Source: Pseudofrankia coriaricola (GTDB lineage: Bacteria > Actinomycetota > Actinomycetes > Frankiales > Frankiaceae). From it: a stretch of 64,000 nucleotides of DNA. The notes under the pieces are model-generated. The model was not told where the DNA came from and ran no database searches. It saw nothing but the letters and a program-made list of their open reading frames with translations. Position numbers and translations under genes: made by a program. The stretch lies in NCBI RefSeq assembly GCF_001854805.1, contig NZ_MBLO01000259.1, positions 1-64,000 on the forward strand, written 5' to 3'. Below, piece after piece: positions 1 to 9,334 of this stretch (position 1 is its first letter; each line of letters begins with the position of its first letter).

Positions 1-1
1 G

Positions 2-595
<594 letters not shown>

Positions 596-773
596 CGACG
601 GGCTAACCATGCTCGTTGACCTCCGGTCAACTTCGCCGGAGGTCGTCAGAAGATATCTGCTCCGGGGGGGCGACCCCCGGACCCCCGATGTCGCGCTTCG
701 CGCGACGAGGGGTCGGGCTCCCGCCGGGCGGATGCCTCTGACGCGGAAGTTCACAGCAGGACAGCACGTAGGA

Positions 774-800
774 GGGGCGGTCCCGGGAGGGGCCGCCCCT
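774..800 (+). terminator. Hairpin terminator-like structure downstream of groEL
   Basis: GGGGCGG at 774-780 pairs with CCGCCCC at 793-799, and the stem is extended inward by further pairs around a short GGGA loop. It is followed by TTCGTGT. The 596-906 gap otherwise holds C/G-rich sequence with a second small hairpin (GTCGCGC/GCGCGAC, about 689-705) and no gene. It is well placed to end the groEL transcript. Confidence 0.55.
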
Positions 801-906
801 TCGTGTCTGCTCCGCTCGAAAACCGGTCGACCACAAGAAGTGATCGGGCGCGGGATGTCGCGCGGCCGGCATGGCCTTTGCGACTGGCCAGTGCAAGGCT
901 TGGCGC

Positions 907-1959
907 ATGTCGCAGAATTCCCCCACGCCGGGCTGGTACCAGGACCCGTCAGGTGCGCCGGGTCTCCGGTGGTGGGACGGCACCCAGTGGACGACGCACA
1001 CGCAGCCAGCACCACAGGGCCAGCCGACGCCACCGCACCAGGCGCAGCCGCAGCCCGGCCAGCAAGCGCCGGGTGGGTCCCAGGCCGGCCCATACGCACC
1101 CCAGGCTCCTCAGGCACAGCCCCAGCAGCAGCCTGGCGGCTACCCGCCGGGGCCCGGCCAGTCGGGGCCGGGATGGCAGCAAGGGCCCGGGCAGCAGGGG
1201 CCTGTTCCGGGGCAGCAGGGGCAGTGGGGGATGGCTCAGGGCGGTCCGGGCGCGCCAGGTGGGTACGCGCCGGCGCCGGTGCAGACGGCCTACACGCCGG
1301 ACAAGGTCCAGCAGCAGGTCCAGCAGCAGGCCGGGGTCGCTCCGGCCGGCCCGGGCGGAGGCTCGATCTTCTCCGAGCCGGTGCTGGTCGTGAACCAGAA
1401 GACCCAGCTCATCGAGGTCACCAACCAGTACGCCGTCTTCGACCAGCAGGGCCGCCAGATCGCCTCGGTGGTCGAGGTCGGGCAGAGCACGGCGAAGAAG
1501 GTCGCCCGGGTACTCACGTCGCTCGACCAGTACATGACCCACAAGCTGGAGGTGCGCGACCCGGGCGGCATGGTCCAGCTGGTGCTCACCCGCCCGGCGA
1601 AGCTGCTCAAGTCGCGGGTCGTCGTCACCCGGCCCGACGGCTCCGAGATCGGGCAGATCGTCCAGCAGAACGCGATCGGGAAGATCCGGTTCGGCCTGAT
1701 GGTCGGCGAGCACCAGATCGGCATGATCAAGGCGGAGAACTGGCGTGCCTGGAACTTCGCCATCGTCGACCACAACGACGTCGAGGTCGCCCGGATCACC
1801 AAGACCTGGGAGGGGGTGCTGCGCACGATGTTCACGACGGCCGACAACTACGTCGTGCAGATCCACCACCGCCTCGCGGACCCGCTGCTCAGCCTGGTCA
1901 TCGCCTCGGCCCTGACCGTCGACACCGCGCTCAAGCAGGACTCCCGCGGCTGGAACTAG
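907..1959 (+). CDS. DUF2510 plus scramblase-like (LURP-one-related) protein
   Basis: A 350-residue protein. Residues about 5-27 form a DUF2510 module (GWYQDPSGAPGLRWWDGTQW), a short Trp-rich motif common in actinobacterial membrane or secreted proteins. Residues about 28-150 are a Gln/Pro/Gly-rich low-complexity linker. From about 155 to the end it matches the phospholipid-scramblase/Tubby-like fold (LVVNQKTQLIEVTNQYAVFD onwards, with RTMFTTADNYVVQIH near the end). The role is unknown; membrane association is likely from family knowledge. The ATG at 907 is chosen because AAGG lies 8 bases upstream and the DUF2510 motif starts a few residues later; an in-frame ATG at 871 lacks this. It appears monocistronic. 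Confidence 0.85.
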   Translation: MSQNSPTPGWYQDPSGAPGLRWWDGTQWTTHTQPAPQGQPTPPHQAQPQPGQQAPGGSQAGPYAPQAPQAQPQQQPGGYPPGPGQSGPGWQQGPGQQGPVPGQQGQWGMAQGGPGAPGGYAPAPVQTAYTPDKVQQQVQQQAGVAPAGPGGGSIFSEPVLVVNQKTQLIEVTNQYAVFDQQGRQIASVVEVGQSTAKKVARVLTSLDQYMTHKLEVRDPGGMVQLVLTRPAKLLKSRVVVTRPDGSEIGQIVQQNAIGKIRFGLMVGEHQIGMIKAENWRAWNFAIVDHNDVEVARITKTWEGVLRTMFTTADNYVVQIHHRLADPLLSLVIASALTVDTALKQDSRGWN

Positions 1960-2151
1960 CGCCGCCACGAGCGTTCGCCCGGCAGCACTCGACTGATTGA
2001 TCACCACCGGCGTGTCGTCGTGGTCGCGGATCCGACCAGATCCCGACCACAGCGACACCCACAGCGATCATGAATGATCGTGAGTGGGGCGGACGCCTGC
2101 TGACGCGGTGCCAGGTGAGTGGTCCGAGCGAGCAGGCAAGACGGCCAGGGC

Positions 2152-2322
2152 CCGGAAGATCCGGTTGAACCGGAAGATCCGGTTGACCGCCGGTTGCGGG
2201 GGGCTGAGGGAGACTCGCGCGGCGGATGCCCACAGCGGGCCGATTGGTTGAAGGTCGCGCGACAGTTGAAGGTCGCGCGACAATAGACGAAACTCGCGCG
2301 GCCGGAGGCCCACGGCGGGTCG
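2152..2322. repeat. Short tandem and nested repeats upstream of the Uma2 gene
   Basis: The 1960-2387 gap holds no convincing gene. It contains an 18-bp unit twice (2152-2169, 2170-2187; CCGGAAGATCCGGTTGAM), another 18-bp unit twice (2247-2264, 2265-2282; GTTGAAGGTCGCGCGACA), and a longer imperfect repeat of about 30 bp (2213-2243 versus 2291-2322) that surrounds the second pair. A 14-bp inverted sequence around ATGATCGTGAG lies near 2070-2085. Repeats are seen directly; function is unknown. Confidence 0.7.
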
Positions 2323-2387
2323 AAGGCCCGACTTCGGTCAACAACCTCTTAGACAGACGGGCGGGCGGGCGACAGGATGGCCGCGTG

Positions 2388-3086
2388 ATGCAGCAGGCAG
2401 TCACACAGGCACGCAAGCACCTTCCCACGGTGATCCTGCCCGCCCCGCCGGTGACGGTGGCCGCGCTGGAGGCGGCCGAGGCTGACGACGGGCGGGTGGA
2501 ACTCCTCGACGGGCTGTGCGTGCTGCGCCCATGGCCGACACCGCTGCGCACCCGCGTCATCCAGCGGCTCGCCGAGCGGCTCGCCGACGCCGCCCCCTCA
2601 GGCGCGTACGTCTACCCGCACGGCGTGAGCATCGAGGTCTCCGCGCGCACGCTGCTCGCCCCGGACATCATCGTCGGCCCAGCCCCCACCCTGGTGTCGG
2701 TCCCGTCCCCCACGCCCGTGCCAGGGCCAGGGCCAGGGCTGACGGCCGTGGCGCCGGCGCAGGGCGCCAGCGGGCAGGCGCCCGCGGGCGCAGTCGCGAG
2801 GAGCCGGATCGGCGATCTGCCGTTCCTCGTCGTCGAGGTGGCCGACGAGAGCACTCGCCGCTACGACCGGACCCTCAAGCTGGACGTCTACCGGGAACGC
2901 GGGATCCCGTCCTGCTGGCTGGTCGACCCGGACCCGGCCGCGGCCACCGCCACCGTCGAGGTGTACGACCTCATCGACGGCGCCTACGTCCGCACCGGCG
3001 AGGTCCGCGGCACCGCCCCGCTGACCGTGAGCCGCCCGTTCCCAGTCACGATCGTCCCCGCCGACCTGATCGACCCCCCCGAGTGA
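2388..3086 (+). CDS. Uma2-family (DUF820) putative endonuclease
   Basis: A 232-residue Uma2/DUF820 protein with a PD-(D/E)xK nuclease fold. Candidate catalytic residues are Asp in LLAPDIIVGP, Glu in FLVVEVADES, and Lys in the following TLKLDVYRERGIPSCWLVD helix. A Pro/Ala-rich insertion (about residues 105-150) sits between the first Asp and the Glu, longer than in compact family members. Uma2 genes are abundant in Frankia, cyanobacteria and streptomycetes, often as stand-alone genes; their substrates are poorly known. The ATG at 2388 is favoured because AGGATGG lies about 8 bases upstream and the conserved part starts soon after; an in-frame GTG is directly before it. The gene is followed by repeat element R1-A. 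Confidence 0.85.
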   Translation: MQQAVTQARKHLPTVILPAPPVTVAALEAAEADDGRVELLDGLCVLRPWPTPLRTRVIQRLAERLADAAPSGAYVYPHGVSIEVSARTLLAPDIIVGPAPTLVSVPSPTPVPGPGPGLTAVAPAQGASGQAPAGAVARSRIGDLPFLVVEVADESTRRYDRTLKLDVYRERGIPSCWLVDPDPAAATATVEVYDLIDGAYVRTGEVRGTAPLTVSRPFPVTIVPADLIDPPE

Positions 3087-3139
3087 CCCACGCCCGCAGG
3101 GACATCCCATGGGGTACGGCATCAAGCCGCCGGTGGTCG

Positions 3140-3472
3140 CGATGTCGTTCTGGCGAGCAATGTACGCAACCCAGCCACCGATGGTGACGGCGCATCAGCG
3201 CAGCACCCGGGGTCCCTGCCGGATCGACGGACGGGGTCCCTGCCGGATCGGCGAAGCCGATCTGGGAGGTCGTGATCTGGGAGGTCTGCCAGCCACCTCG
3301 TCAGCCCGGAGCCAGCCTTACCACCGCCATATGCCAGGACCCGGAACCACGTGGGGAGGGCGCTCAGCGCCCGCGGACCTCCCAGATTGGCTCCGCGAGC
3401 TCCGCCAATCCGGCAGGAACCCCGGGCGCTGCCCGGTTGCGGGCGCGGAGCGTCCGGCAACGGGAGCGCCTT
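3140..3472. repeat. Dispersed mosaic repeat R1, copy A
   Basis: Fills the convergent gap between the Uma2 gene and the XPB helicase gene. In order: a module with AACCCAGCCACC and GGTGACGGCGCATCAGCGC (3167-3202); a twice-repeated GGTCCCTGCCGGATCG module (3210-3270); the core ACCACCGCCATATGCCAGG, continuing through an ACCACGTGGGGAGG motif to GGGCGCTCAGCGCCC (3320-3372); and a terminal hairpin module (3425-3470) ending at the helicase stop codon. Similar modules in other combinations occur near 31456-31660, 37909-38269 and 40386-40520. The similarity is visible by eye; exact boundaries need alignment. Confidence 0.75.
3425..3470 (-). terminator. Conserved hairpin abutting the XPB stop codon (R1-A end module)
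   Basis: Read on the minus strand, GGCGCTCCCGTTGC right after the helicase stop pairs with GCAACCGGGCAGCGCC across a 16-base loop. The related hairpin in R1-C keeps the pairing with a T-A to G-C compensatory change. There is no U-tract, so it would be an L-shaped or bidirectional terminator, or an RNA 3'-end protecting structure. Confidence 0.5.
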
Positions 3473-5108
3473 AGGCGATGTCGGCGGCGTCGACGATGGT
3501 GTAGGCGTAGCCCTGCTCGGCCAGGAAGCGCTGGCGATGGGCGGCGTACTCCTGGTCGAGGGTGTCGCGGGAGACGACCGTGTAGAAGTGCGCGGAGCGG
3601 CCGTCGACCTTGGGGCGCAGCACGCGGCCGAGGCGTTGCGCCTCCTCCTGGCGGGAGCCGAACGTGCCGCTGACCTGGATCGCGACGCCCGCCTCCGGCA
3701 GGTCGATCGAGACGTTCGCGACCTTGGAGACGACCAGTGTGGTGATCTCGCCGGTCCGGAACGCCTCGAACAGCCGCTCCCGCTCCTTCGTCCGGGTGCT
3801 GCCCTGGATGACGGGTGCGTCGAGGTTGCGCCCGAGCGTCTCCAGCTGGTCGAGGTAGGCCCCGATGACGAGCACCCGGTCGTCGGAGTGCTTCCGGACC
3901 AGCCGCTCGACCACACCGTGCTTGGACAGCGCCGTCGCGCACATCTTGTAACGCTCGTCGGGCTCGGCGACGGCGTAGGACATCCGTTCGTCCTCGGTGA
4001 GGGTCACCCGCACCTCGGTGCATTCCGCCGGCGCGATCCAGCCCTGCGCCTCGATCTCACGCCAGGGCGCGTCGTACCGCTTCGGGCCGATCAGGGAGAA
4101 CACGTCGCCCTCGCGGCCGTCCTCGCGCACCAGCGTCGCCGTCAGGCCGAGCCGCCGCCTCGACTGGATGTCGGCGGTCATCCGGAACACCGGGGCGGGC
4201 AGCAGGTGAACCTCGTCGTAGAGGATGAGACCCCAGTCGCGGGCGCCGAACAGGTCGAGGTGCAGGTATTCGCCACCGCGACGCGCGGTCATGACCTGGT
4301 AGGTGGCGATCGTGACCGGCCGGACCTCTTTGCGCTCCCCGGAGTACTCGCCGATCTCGTCCTCGGTCAGCGACGTGCGCCGCAGCAGCTCGCTGCGCCA
4401 CTGCCGGCCGGCGACCGTGTTGGTGACGAGGATCAGGGTGGTGCTGCTCGCCCTCGCCATCGCCGCGGCGCCGACGATCGTCTTGCCCGCGCCGCTGGGC
4501 AGCACGATCACGCCCGAGCCGCCCTCCCAGAAGCCCGCGACGGCGCCCTTCTGGTAGTCGCGCAGCTGCCAGCCTTCCTCACGCAGCTCGATCGCGTGGG
4601 CCTCGCCGTCGACGTAGCCGGCCAGGTCGTCGGCCGGCCAGCCGAGCTTGAGCAGCGCCTGCTTGAGCCGGCCCCGCTCGGACGGGTGGACGATGACCGT
4701 GTCGTCGTCAACCTTCGCCCCGAGCATCGGCGCGATCCGTTTAGCCCGGGTGACCTCGACCAGCACCGCCCGGTCGATGGCACGCAGCACCAGGCCGTGT
4801 ACCGGATCGTTCTCCAGGCGCAGCCGGCCGTAGCGGTCCATCGTGTCGGCCACGTCGACTAGCAGTGCGTGCGGCACGGCATAGCGGGAGTAGGTGACCA
4901 GCGCGTCGACGACCTGCTCGGCGTCGTGCCCGGCGGCACGGGCGTTCCACAACGCGAGCGGGGTGATCCGATAGGTGTGGACGTGCTCGGGCGAGCGCTC
5001 CAGCTCGGCGAACGGCGCGATCCCCGCCCGCGCCTGGGTCGCGAGCGGGTGGTCGACCTCCAGCAGCAGCGTCTTGTCCGACTGGACAATGAGCGGCCCG
5101 TCAGCCAT
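3471..5108 (-). CDS. xpb: XPB/Ssl2-type DNA repair helicase
   Basis: A 545-residue superfamily-2 helicase of the bacterial XPB (ERCC3) type. An N-terminal Helicase_C_3-type domain covers residues about 10-130. Then come QLRDYQKGAVAGF (Q-motif region), Walker A LPSGAGKTIVGAA, the DEVH box LILYDEVHLLPA, motif III LGLTATLVRED, and the XPB-specific RED motif inside LVREDGREGD. The C-terminal RecA domain carries VSKVANVSIDLPEA and QEEAQRLGRVLRPK. Bacterial XPB unwinds DNA 3' to 5' in vitro; its repair role is not settled. The ATG at 5108 is chosen because GGGGAAG lies just upstream; a GTG four codons earlier has no such site. In mycobacteria the gene neighbours the Helicase_C_3 protein; here that partner is 14 kb away (19529-22087). 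Confidence 0.95.
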   Translation of the reverse strand: MADGPLIVQSDKTLLLEVDHPLATQARAGIAPFAELERSPEHVHTYRITPLALWNARAAGHDAEQVVDALVTYSRYAVPHALLVDVADTMDRYGRLRLENDPVHGLVLRAIDRAVLVEVTRAKRIAPMLGAKVDDDTVIVHPSERGRLKQALLKLGWPADDLAGYVDGEAHAIELREEGWQLRDYQKGAVAGFWEGGSGVIVLPSGAGKTIVGAAAMARASSTTLILVTNTVAGRQWRSELLRRTSLTEDEIGEYSGERKEVRPVTIATYQVMTARRGGEYLHLDLFGARDWGLILYDEVHLLPAPVFRMTADIQSRRRLGLTATLVREDGREGDVFSLIGPKRYDAPWREIEAQGWIAPAECTEVRVTLTEDERMSYAVAEPDERYKMCATALSKHGVVERLVRKHSDDRVLVIGAYLDQLETLGRNLDAPVIQGSTRTKERERLFEAFRTGEITTLVVSKVANVSIDLPEAGVAIQVSGTFGSRQEEAQRLGRVLRPKVDGRSAHFYTVVSRDTLDQEYAAHRQRFLAEQGYAYTIVDAADIA

Positions 5109-5437
5109 ATGCTTCCCCACAGATCTGCCAGTGCAGTGGTCCCTGCCCGCCCGTACGTTCCGCCGTCATCCGAACTCGGCAGGCAGATCTGCGGGGACCC
5201 CTCGCCTGAACAAACGTCAAAGACGTCATTGGACTTGCGGCCGGGCCTCGGAAAGGCACGCCGACGGGCACGCCGCAGGCTGGGCTGGGCTGGCAAGCAT
5301 GAGGTCGACGTTACCCGCTCCCGACAACTCGACCGCACGCACACCCTGCGAGGTCGAGGTCGAGAGGCTGGCCACGCACCGAGGGGCGCCCGAGTCCGCG
5401 GTGACGCGGCGGTCATGCCCTAGCCTTACGACGTCCA

Positions 5438-5556
5438 GCCGAAGGCCGCGCGATCGTGGCGAAGCCCGGCGCGACCAGAGGCCGAGATCCATGTCCCGGC
5501 CGAAGACCGCGATCGTGGCTAAGCCCCGCGCGGCCGGCGGCCGAGATCCATACCAG
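5438..5556. repeat. Imperfect ~60-bp tandem repeat between XPB and the SEC-C gene
   Basis: Unit 1 spans 5438-5498 and unit 2 spans 5499-5556. Both read GCCGAAG..CCGC then GATCGTGGC, AAGCC and GCCGAGATCCAT, with about a dozen differences and a 2-bp gap. The gap 5109-5664 is the divergent control region for the helicase (minus) and the SEC-C gene (plus); I see no convincing gene in it. Confidence 0.6.
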
Positions 5557-5664
5557 CGGACGCCAGCGGAACGGCTGCGTCCTTGACATCGGGAGCCCGC
5601 CATCGCTCGCCGAACCGCCCCAGCACCCAGGACCTCCACCGCGGCGAGCGGCGCCCTCGGCAGC

Positions 5665-6666
5665 GTGCCCGAGGCGGGGCCGCGCCAGCCGTGCCCATGC
5701 GGCTCGGGCCGCCGTTACAAGGCCTGCCACGGCGCCAGGACGCGTCCCGCGCCGGTGCTGCGGCCGTTCGTCGGCCGCGCTGACGAGCCGGACCTGGTCG
5801 CGCTGCGAGAACTGGTGCCCAGCGCGACCGCGCCGGTGGCCCTGCACCCCGACCACCTCGCCAAGCACCCCGAGCACGCCGGCCGCAAGATCACTATCGG
5901 CACGATGCTGCCGCAGGCGGCGCCGGCGCTGGTCCGTGACACCGGCGAGATCCTGCTGGCCACCCAGACCCTCACCCCCGGCCTCGACGCGTCCGCCGAC
6001 ATCGCGGGCGCGCTGCTGGCGGCGCTCGCCGCGGAGCCAGGCACCGTCGTCGACGACGGTCCGGTCTCGGCGCTGGCCGCCGTGGAACGCCTGCCGCAGG
6101 GGCTCGCCGGCCTTCCCCGCCTTGTCGACCTGCTCGCCCCGGCCCCGCTGGAGGTCACCGTGCACCCCGGCTTCGGCTGGTGGCTGCCGCCGGCCGAGGA
6201 CGACTCCCCCGGCCTGTCCAGCGAGGTGCAGGCCAGTCTCGAACGGGCGAACGCCACGGTCGTGCCCACCGCCCGGCTGAGCTCCGTCGAAGCCGCCTAC
6301 TGGACCCAGCCCGGCGACAAGCGCCACCTGCGCTGGGTGCTGCCATTCCCGGCCGAGGAAGACGGCGGGGCCGGCCTGGCGAGAGCCGGAGCCGAGGAGC
6401 AGCTGCTCGACGCGCTCGCCCGGCTCGCCGCCGCCGGCGCGTTGACCGTCGGAGACGGGTCGCGTTTCGTCGGCTCGTTCCGGGCCGACGGGCTGGTCGT
6501 CCCGGTCTGGGACCTCGCGCCGGACGCCGACGCGGACAGCTGCGAGGAACCTGCGGCTGCGCTGCGCGCCGCGCTGGACGGCGTGCTGGCCGACCGCCGC
6601 CCGCTGACAGGCGAGGAGCGCCGCGTCCGCGCCGGCGTCGTCGGCCGCACCCTGACGCTGCGCTGA
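5665..6666 (+). CDS. SEC-C motif protein, DUF5926 family
   Basis: A 333-residue protein starting with a zinc-binding SEC-C motif, PCPCGSGRRYKACHG (residues about 9-23), the same module found at the C-terminus of SecA. The remainder fits the actinobacterial DUF5926 family, with conserved-looking AAYWTQPGDKRHLRWVLPFP near residue 210. It is predicted cytosolic and its function is unknown. It is often annotated as a preprotein translocase because of the SEC-C motif, but it lacks every SecA ATPase motif. The GTG at 5665 is the only usable start: the frame is open back to a stop near 5584 with no ATG, GTG or TTG between. The ribosome-binding site is weak. Confidence 0.85.
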   Translation: MPEAGPRQPCPCGSGRRYKACHGARTRPAPVLRPFVGRADEPDLVALRELVPSATAPVALHPDHLAKHPEHAGRKITIGTMLPQAAPALVRDTGEILLATQTLTPGLDASADIAGALLAALAAEPGTVVDDGPVSALAAVERLPQGLAGLPRLVDLLAPAPLEVTVHPGFGWWLPPAEDDSPGLSSEVQASLERANATVVPTARLSSVEAAYWTQPGDKRHLRWVLPFPAEEDGGAGLARAGAEEQLLDALARLAAAGALTVGDGSRFVGSFRADGLVVPVWDLAPDADADSCEEPAAALRAALDGVLADRRPLTGEERRVRAGVVGRTLTLR

Positions 6667-6767
6667 GCGCCGTGGTCCCTTGCCGGGGGACGCGAGGATG
6701 ATGGCGGCGATACCGCCGATGCCGCCGCGACCGAGACGAGGCCACTCCTGATGCCGGACCGTGCCTG

Positions 6768-7988
6768 ATGGCGGACTTCGACGTCGTCGTGATCGGGGCC
6801 GGGCCGGCAGGGGCCGCGGCCGCGCGGGTCGCCGCGGCGGCGGGAGCCCGCGTCTGTCTGCTCGAACGCGCCGTGCTGCCGCGTTACAAGACCTGCGGCG
6901 GCGGGCTCGTCGGGATGTCCCGCGACCAGATCGCCGCCGCCGGGCTCGACTGGGCCGGCCTCGCGCGCGCCCAGGTCGACGCGCTCACGATGACGCTCGA
7001 CGGCCGGCTGAAGGTCACCCGGCGCCGCCGCGACGGCCAGCCGATCCTCGCGATGGTGATGCGCCCCGAGTTCGACGCCGCCCTGGTCGACGCGGCCAAG
7101 GCGGCGGGCGCCGAGGTGCGGACCGCGACCACGGTCACCGAGGTGCGCGACGCCGGCGCGGACGGGGTCGCGGTGGCGGTGCGCGGCGGGCCCGACCTGG
7201 TCGCCTCGGTCGTCGTCGGCGCGGACGGGACGTCCTCGCGCGCGGCCAGCTACGTCGGGGTGCGCTGCGACCAGGTGGACGTGGGCCTGGAAGGCGAGTT
7301 CCGGGTGCCGTCCTACCTCGCCGCCCGGTGGGAGCGGCGGATGTTGCTGGACTGGGGCCCGGTGCCCGGTTCATACGGCTGGGTGTTCCCGAAGTTTCGC
7401 CGGACAGGGGCCGCCGGAGGTGCGAAGGAAGAGCATTTTCGCACCTCCTTTGGCCCGGAGGGCGACGTCCTGACCGTCGGCGTGATCGGGTCGCGCGACG
7501 AGGGCCCCGCGCTGCGCGCCTACTACGAGAAGTTCGTCGCCTCGCTGGGCATCGCGGACCTGCCCCGCCAGCACGACTCCGGACACCTCACCCGGGTGCG
7601 CGCCGGCGACTCACCGGTGCGCCGCGGCCGGGTGCTGGTCGCCGGGGACGCCGCCGGCCTGCTCGACCCGTGGACGCGGGAGGGCATCTCGTTCGCGCTG
7701 CGCTCCGGCCGGCTCGCGGGCGCGGCGGCGGCCGCGGCGGCGGGCGGCGACCCGGCCGCGCTGGGCACCTACCCGGAGCGGGTCGAGGCCGTGTTCGGCT
7801 CAGAACTCGCCGCAGGCCGGGTACTGCTCGGGCTGTACAGCCGCCGGCCGGACCTGATGCACACGATGATGTCGGCCGGCCCAGGTGCGTTCGGCCTGTT
7901 CACCCGGATCATCGACGGCCGCTCGACGATCGCCCGCCAGCTGCGCCGCCCCGGCGTCACCGCCACCGTCGCGGCCCTGTCGCGCTAG
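6768..7988 (+). CDS. Geranylgeranyl-reductase-family FAD oxidoreductase
   Basis: A 406-residue flavoprotein. The N-terminal Rossmann motif is VVVIGAGPAGAAAARVAAAA with the ADP-ribose-binding acidic residue in LLERA. YKTCGGGLVG follows, then the FAD-binding GD motif as VLVAGDAAGLLDPWTREGIS at about residues 287-306, all standard for the geranylgeranyl reductase/ChlP family. Such enzymes reduce isoprenoid double bonds in archaeal lipids, chlorophyll side chains, carotenoids or menaquinone. Because menaquinone genes mqnB and mqnD lie in the same window, a MenJ-like role (partial saturation of the menaquinone tail) is a reasonable but unproven guess. The ATG at 6768 is set by the Rossmann motif. 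It lies about 100 bp after the SEC-C gene in the same direction. Confidence 0.88.
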   Translation: MADFDVVVIGAGPAGAAAARVAAAAGARVCLLERAVLPRYKTCGGGLVGMSRDQIAAAGLDWAGLARAQVDALTMTLDGRLKVTRRRRDGQPILAMVMRPEFDAALVDAAKAAGAEVRTATTVTEVRDAGADGVAVAVRGGPDLVASVVVGADGTSSRAASYVGVRCDQVDVGLEGEFRVPSYLAARWERRMLLDWGPVPGSYGWVFPKFRRTGAAGGAKEEHFRTSFGPEGDVLTVGVIGSRDEGPALRAYYEKFVASLGIADLPRQHDSGHLTRVRAGDSPVRRGRVLVAGDAAGLLDPWTREGISFALRSGRLAGAAAAAAAGGDPAALGTYPERVEAVFGSELAAGRVLLGLYSRRPDLMHTMMSAGPGAFGLFTRIIDGRSTIARQLRRPGVTATVAALSR

Positions 7989-8049
7989 GGCCAAGGCCAC
8001 GCGAGACCCGACGCGCGCCGCGCGGGACCTACCAGCATGGCTCGGGCGG

Positions 8050-9165
8050 TCAGTGGTCGTCGGCGGAGCGCAGCGCTGTGTGTAGCGAGGCTGGGGTCAG
8101 GTAGCCGGCGAGGCTGCCGGGGCCGTCGCCGTTCCCGTCGTCGTAGACGGGCAGCCGCGCGTCGGCACGCGCCAGGAGAGCGGTGAGCGCCTCTGAGAGC
8201 GTCGCTCCGACGACGATGGGCTGCTCCGGGCGATACGCCGCCGACCCGCCCGCGACCCCGGGGCCGGATCCGCCGGCTACAGCGGCGGCGGACGTGGGAG
8301 CCGCCGTGGTCTCCGCGGGCACGGCGCCCGCCGGTTGCGCGGCGCGCGCACCGGCCGCGGGCGGCTCGAGGGCTTCGCGGCGCAGCGGGATGACATCCAG
8401 GCGACGCAGGGTGCGTTCGGCGCCGGTGAAGTCGGCGACGAACGGGGTCGCCGGCCGCGCCAGGATCCGAGCGGGGGTGTCGATCTGCTCCAGGCTCCCG
8501 CCTTCGGGGCCCGCGCGGAGGACCGCGACCCGGTCGGCGAGCCGGATCGCCTCGTCGATGTCGTGCGTGACGAAGACGATCGTCTTGCTGATCTCCCGGC
8601 GCAGCCGGGCGAACTCGTCCTGGAGGCGTGCGCGGGCGATCGGGTCGATGGCGGAGAACGGCTCGTCCATCAGCAGCACCGGCGGGTCGGCGGCGAGCGC
8701 CCTGGCGACCCCGACCCGCTGCTGCTGCCCGCCGGACAGCTCATGCGGATAGCGGTCGCCGACGACCGCCGGGTCGAGCCCGACCAGTTCCAGCAGCTCG
8801 TCGGCGCGCGCCCGGGTCCTGGCCCGGTTCCAGCGCAGCAGCCTGGGCACGCAGCCCACGTTCGCCCGGACCGTCAGGTGCGGGAACAGGCCCACCTGCT
8901 GGATCACGTAGCCGACCCGGCGGCGCAGTTTCACCGGGTCTAGCGCGCGCACGTCCTCGCCGGCGAGCAGGATCCGCCCGGCGGTCGACTCCACCAGCCG
9001 GTTGATCATTTTCATGGTCGTGGTCTTGCCGCACCCGGACGGCCCGACCAGACAGACCAGCTCGCCGTCGCCGATCTCGAACGACAGATCCGCGACCGCG
9101 ACCGTTCCATCCGGGTAGGTCTTCCCTACCCCCTCCAGTACGATCATCGGCTCGGCAGCCGGCAC
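8050..9165 (-). CDS. Glycine betaine/proline-type ABC transporter ATPase
   Basis: A 371-residue ATPase of the OpuCA/ProV class that powers uptake of compatible solutes. Walker A GPSGCGKTTTMKMI (about 42-55), signature LSGGQQQRVGVARALA, Walker B VLLMDEPFSAIDP and H-loop VFVTHDIDEA are all present. The phrase YVIQQVGLFPHLTV is typical of this subfamily. After residue 245 an Ala/Pro-rich linker leads to a single CBS-like segment (DARLPVYDD...GSLAGYLTP); family members usually have two CBS domains that sense ionic strength, so this one looks reduced. The GTG start at 9165 has TGAGGAG 8 bases upstream. It is transcribed divergently from the two permease genes across 169 bp; the probable binding protein is at 30412. 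Confidence 0.92.
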   Translation of the reverse strand: MPAAEPMIVLEGVGKTYPDGTVAVADLSFEIGDGELVCLVGPSGCGKTTTMKMINRLVESTAGRILLAGEDVRALDPVKLRRRVGYVIQQVGLFPHLTVRANVGCVPRLLRWNRARTRARADELLELVGLDPAVVGDRYPHELSGGQQQRVGVARALAADPPVLLMDEPFSAIDPIARARLQDEFARLRREISKTIVFVTHDIDEAIRLADRVAVLRAGPEGGSLEQIDTPARILARPATPFVADFTGAERTLRRLDVIPLRREALEPPAAGARAAQPAGAVPAETTAAPTSAAAVAGGSGPGVAGGSAAYRPEQPIVVGATLSEALTALLARADARLPVYDDGNGDGPGSLAGYLTPASLHTALRSADDH

Positions 9166-9334
9166 GCGGCCCGCTCCTCAATCCGTGAGGTCGGCGACGG
9201 GATCCGCCGACCGCGACGGGACTCGCCCAGACGGGATACGCCCAAGGGAAACAGGCAGTGGCGACGCCGGCCATCCGCTCATTCCGGGCAGGACAGCGGG
9301 TATTCGCACCCAGCCGGTCGGATAGCGTGCGGGC

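Noticed and set aside
949-2058. Long minus-strand open frame opposite the scramblase-like gene
   Set aside because: Asp/Arg/Leu-rich antisense shadow typical of high-GC DNA; the plus-strand gene has clear domains.
3351-4862. 503-residue plus-strand open frame over the XPB gene
   Set aside because: It is the antisense shadow of a strongly conserved helicase.
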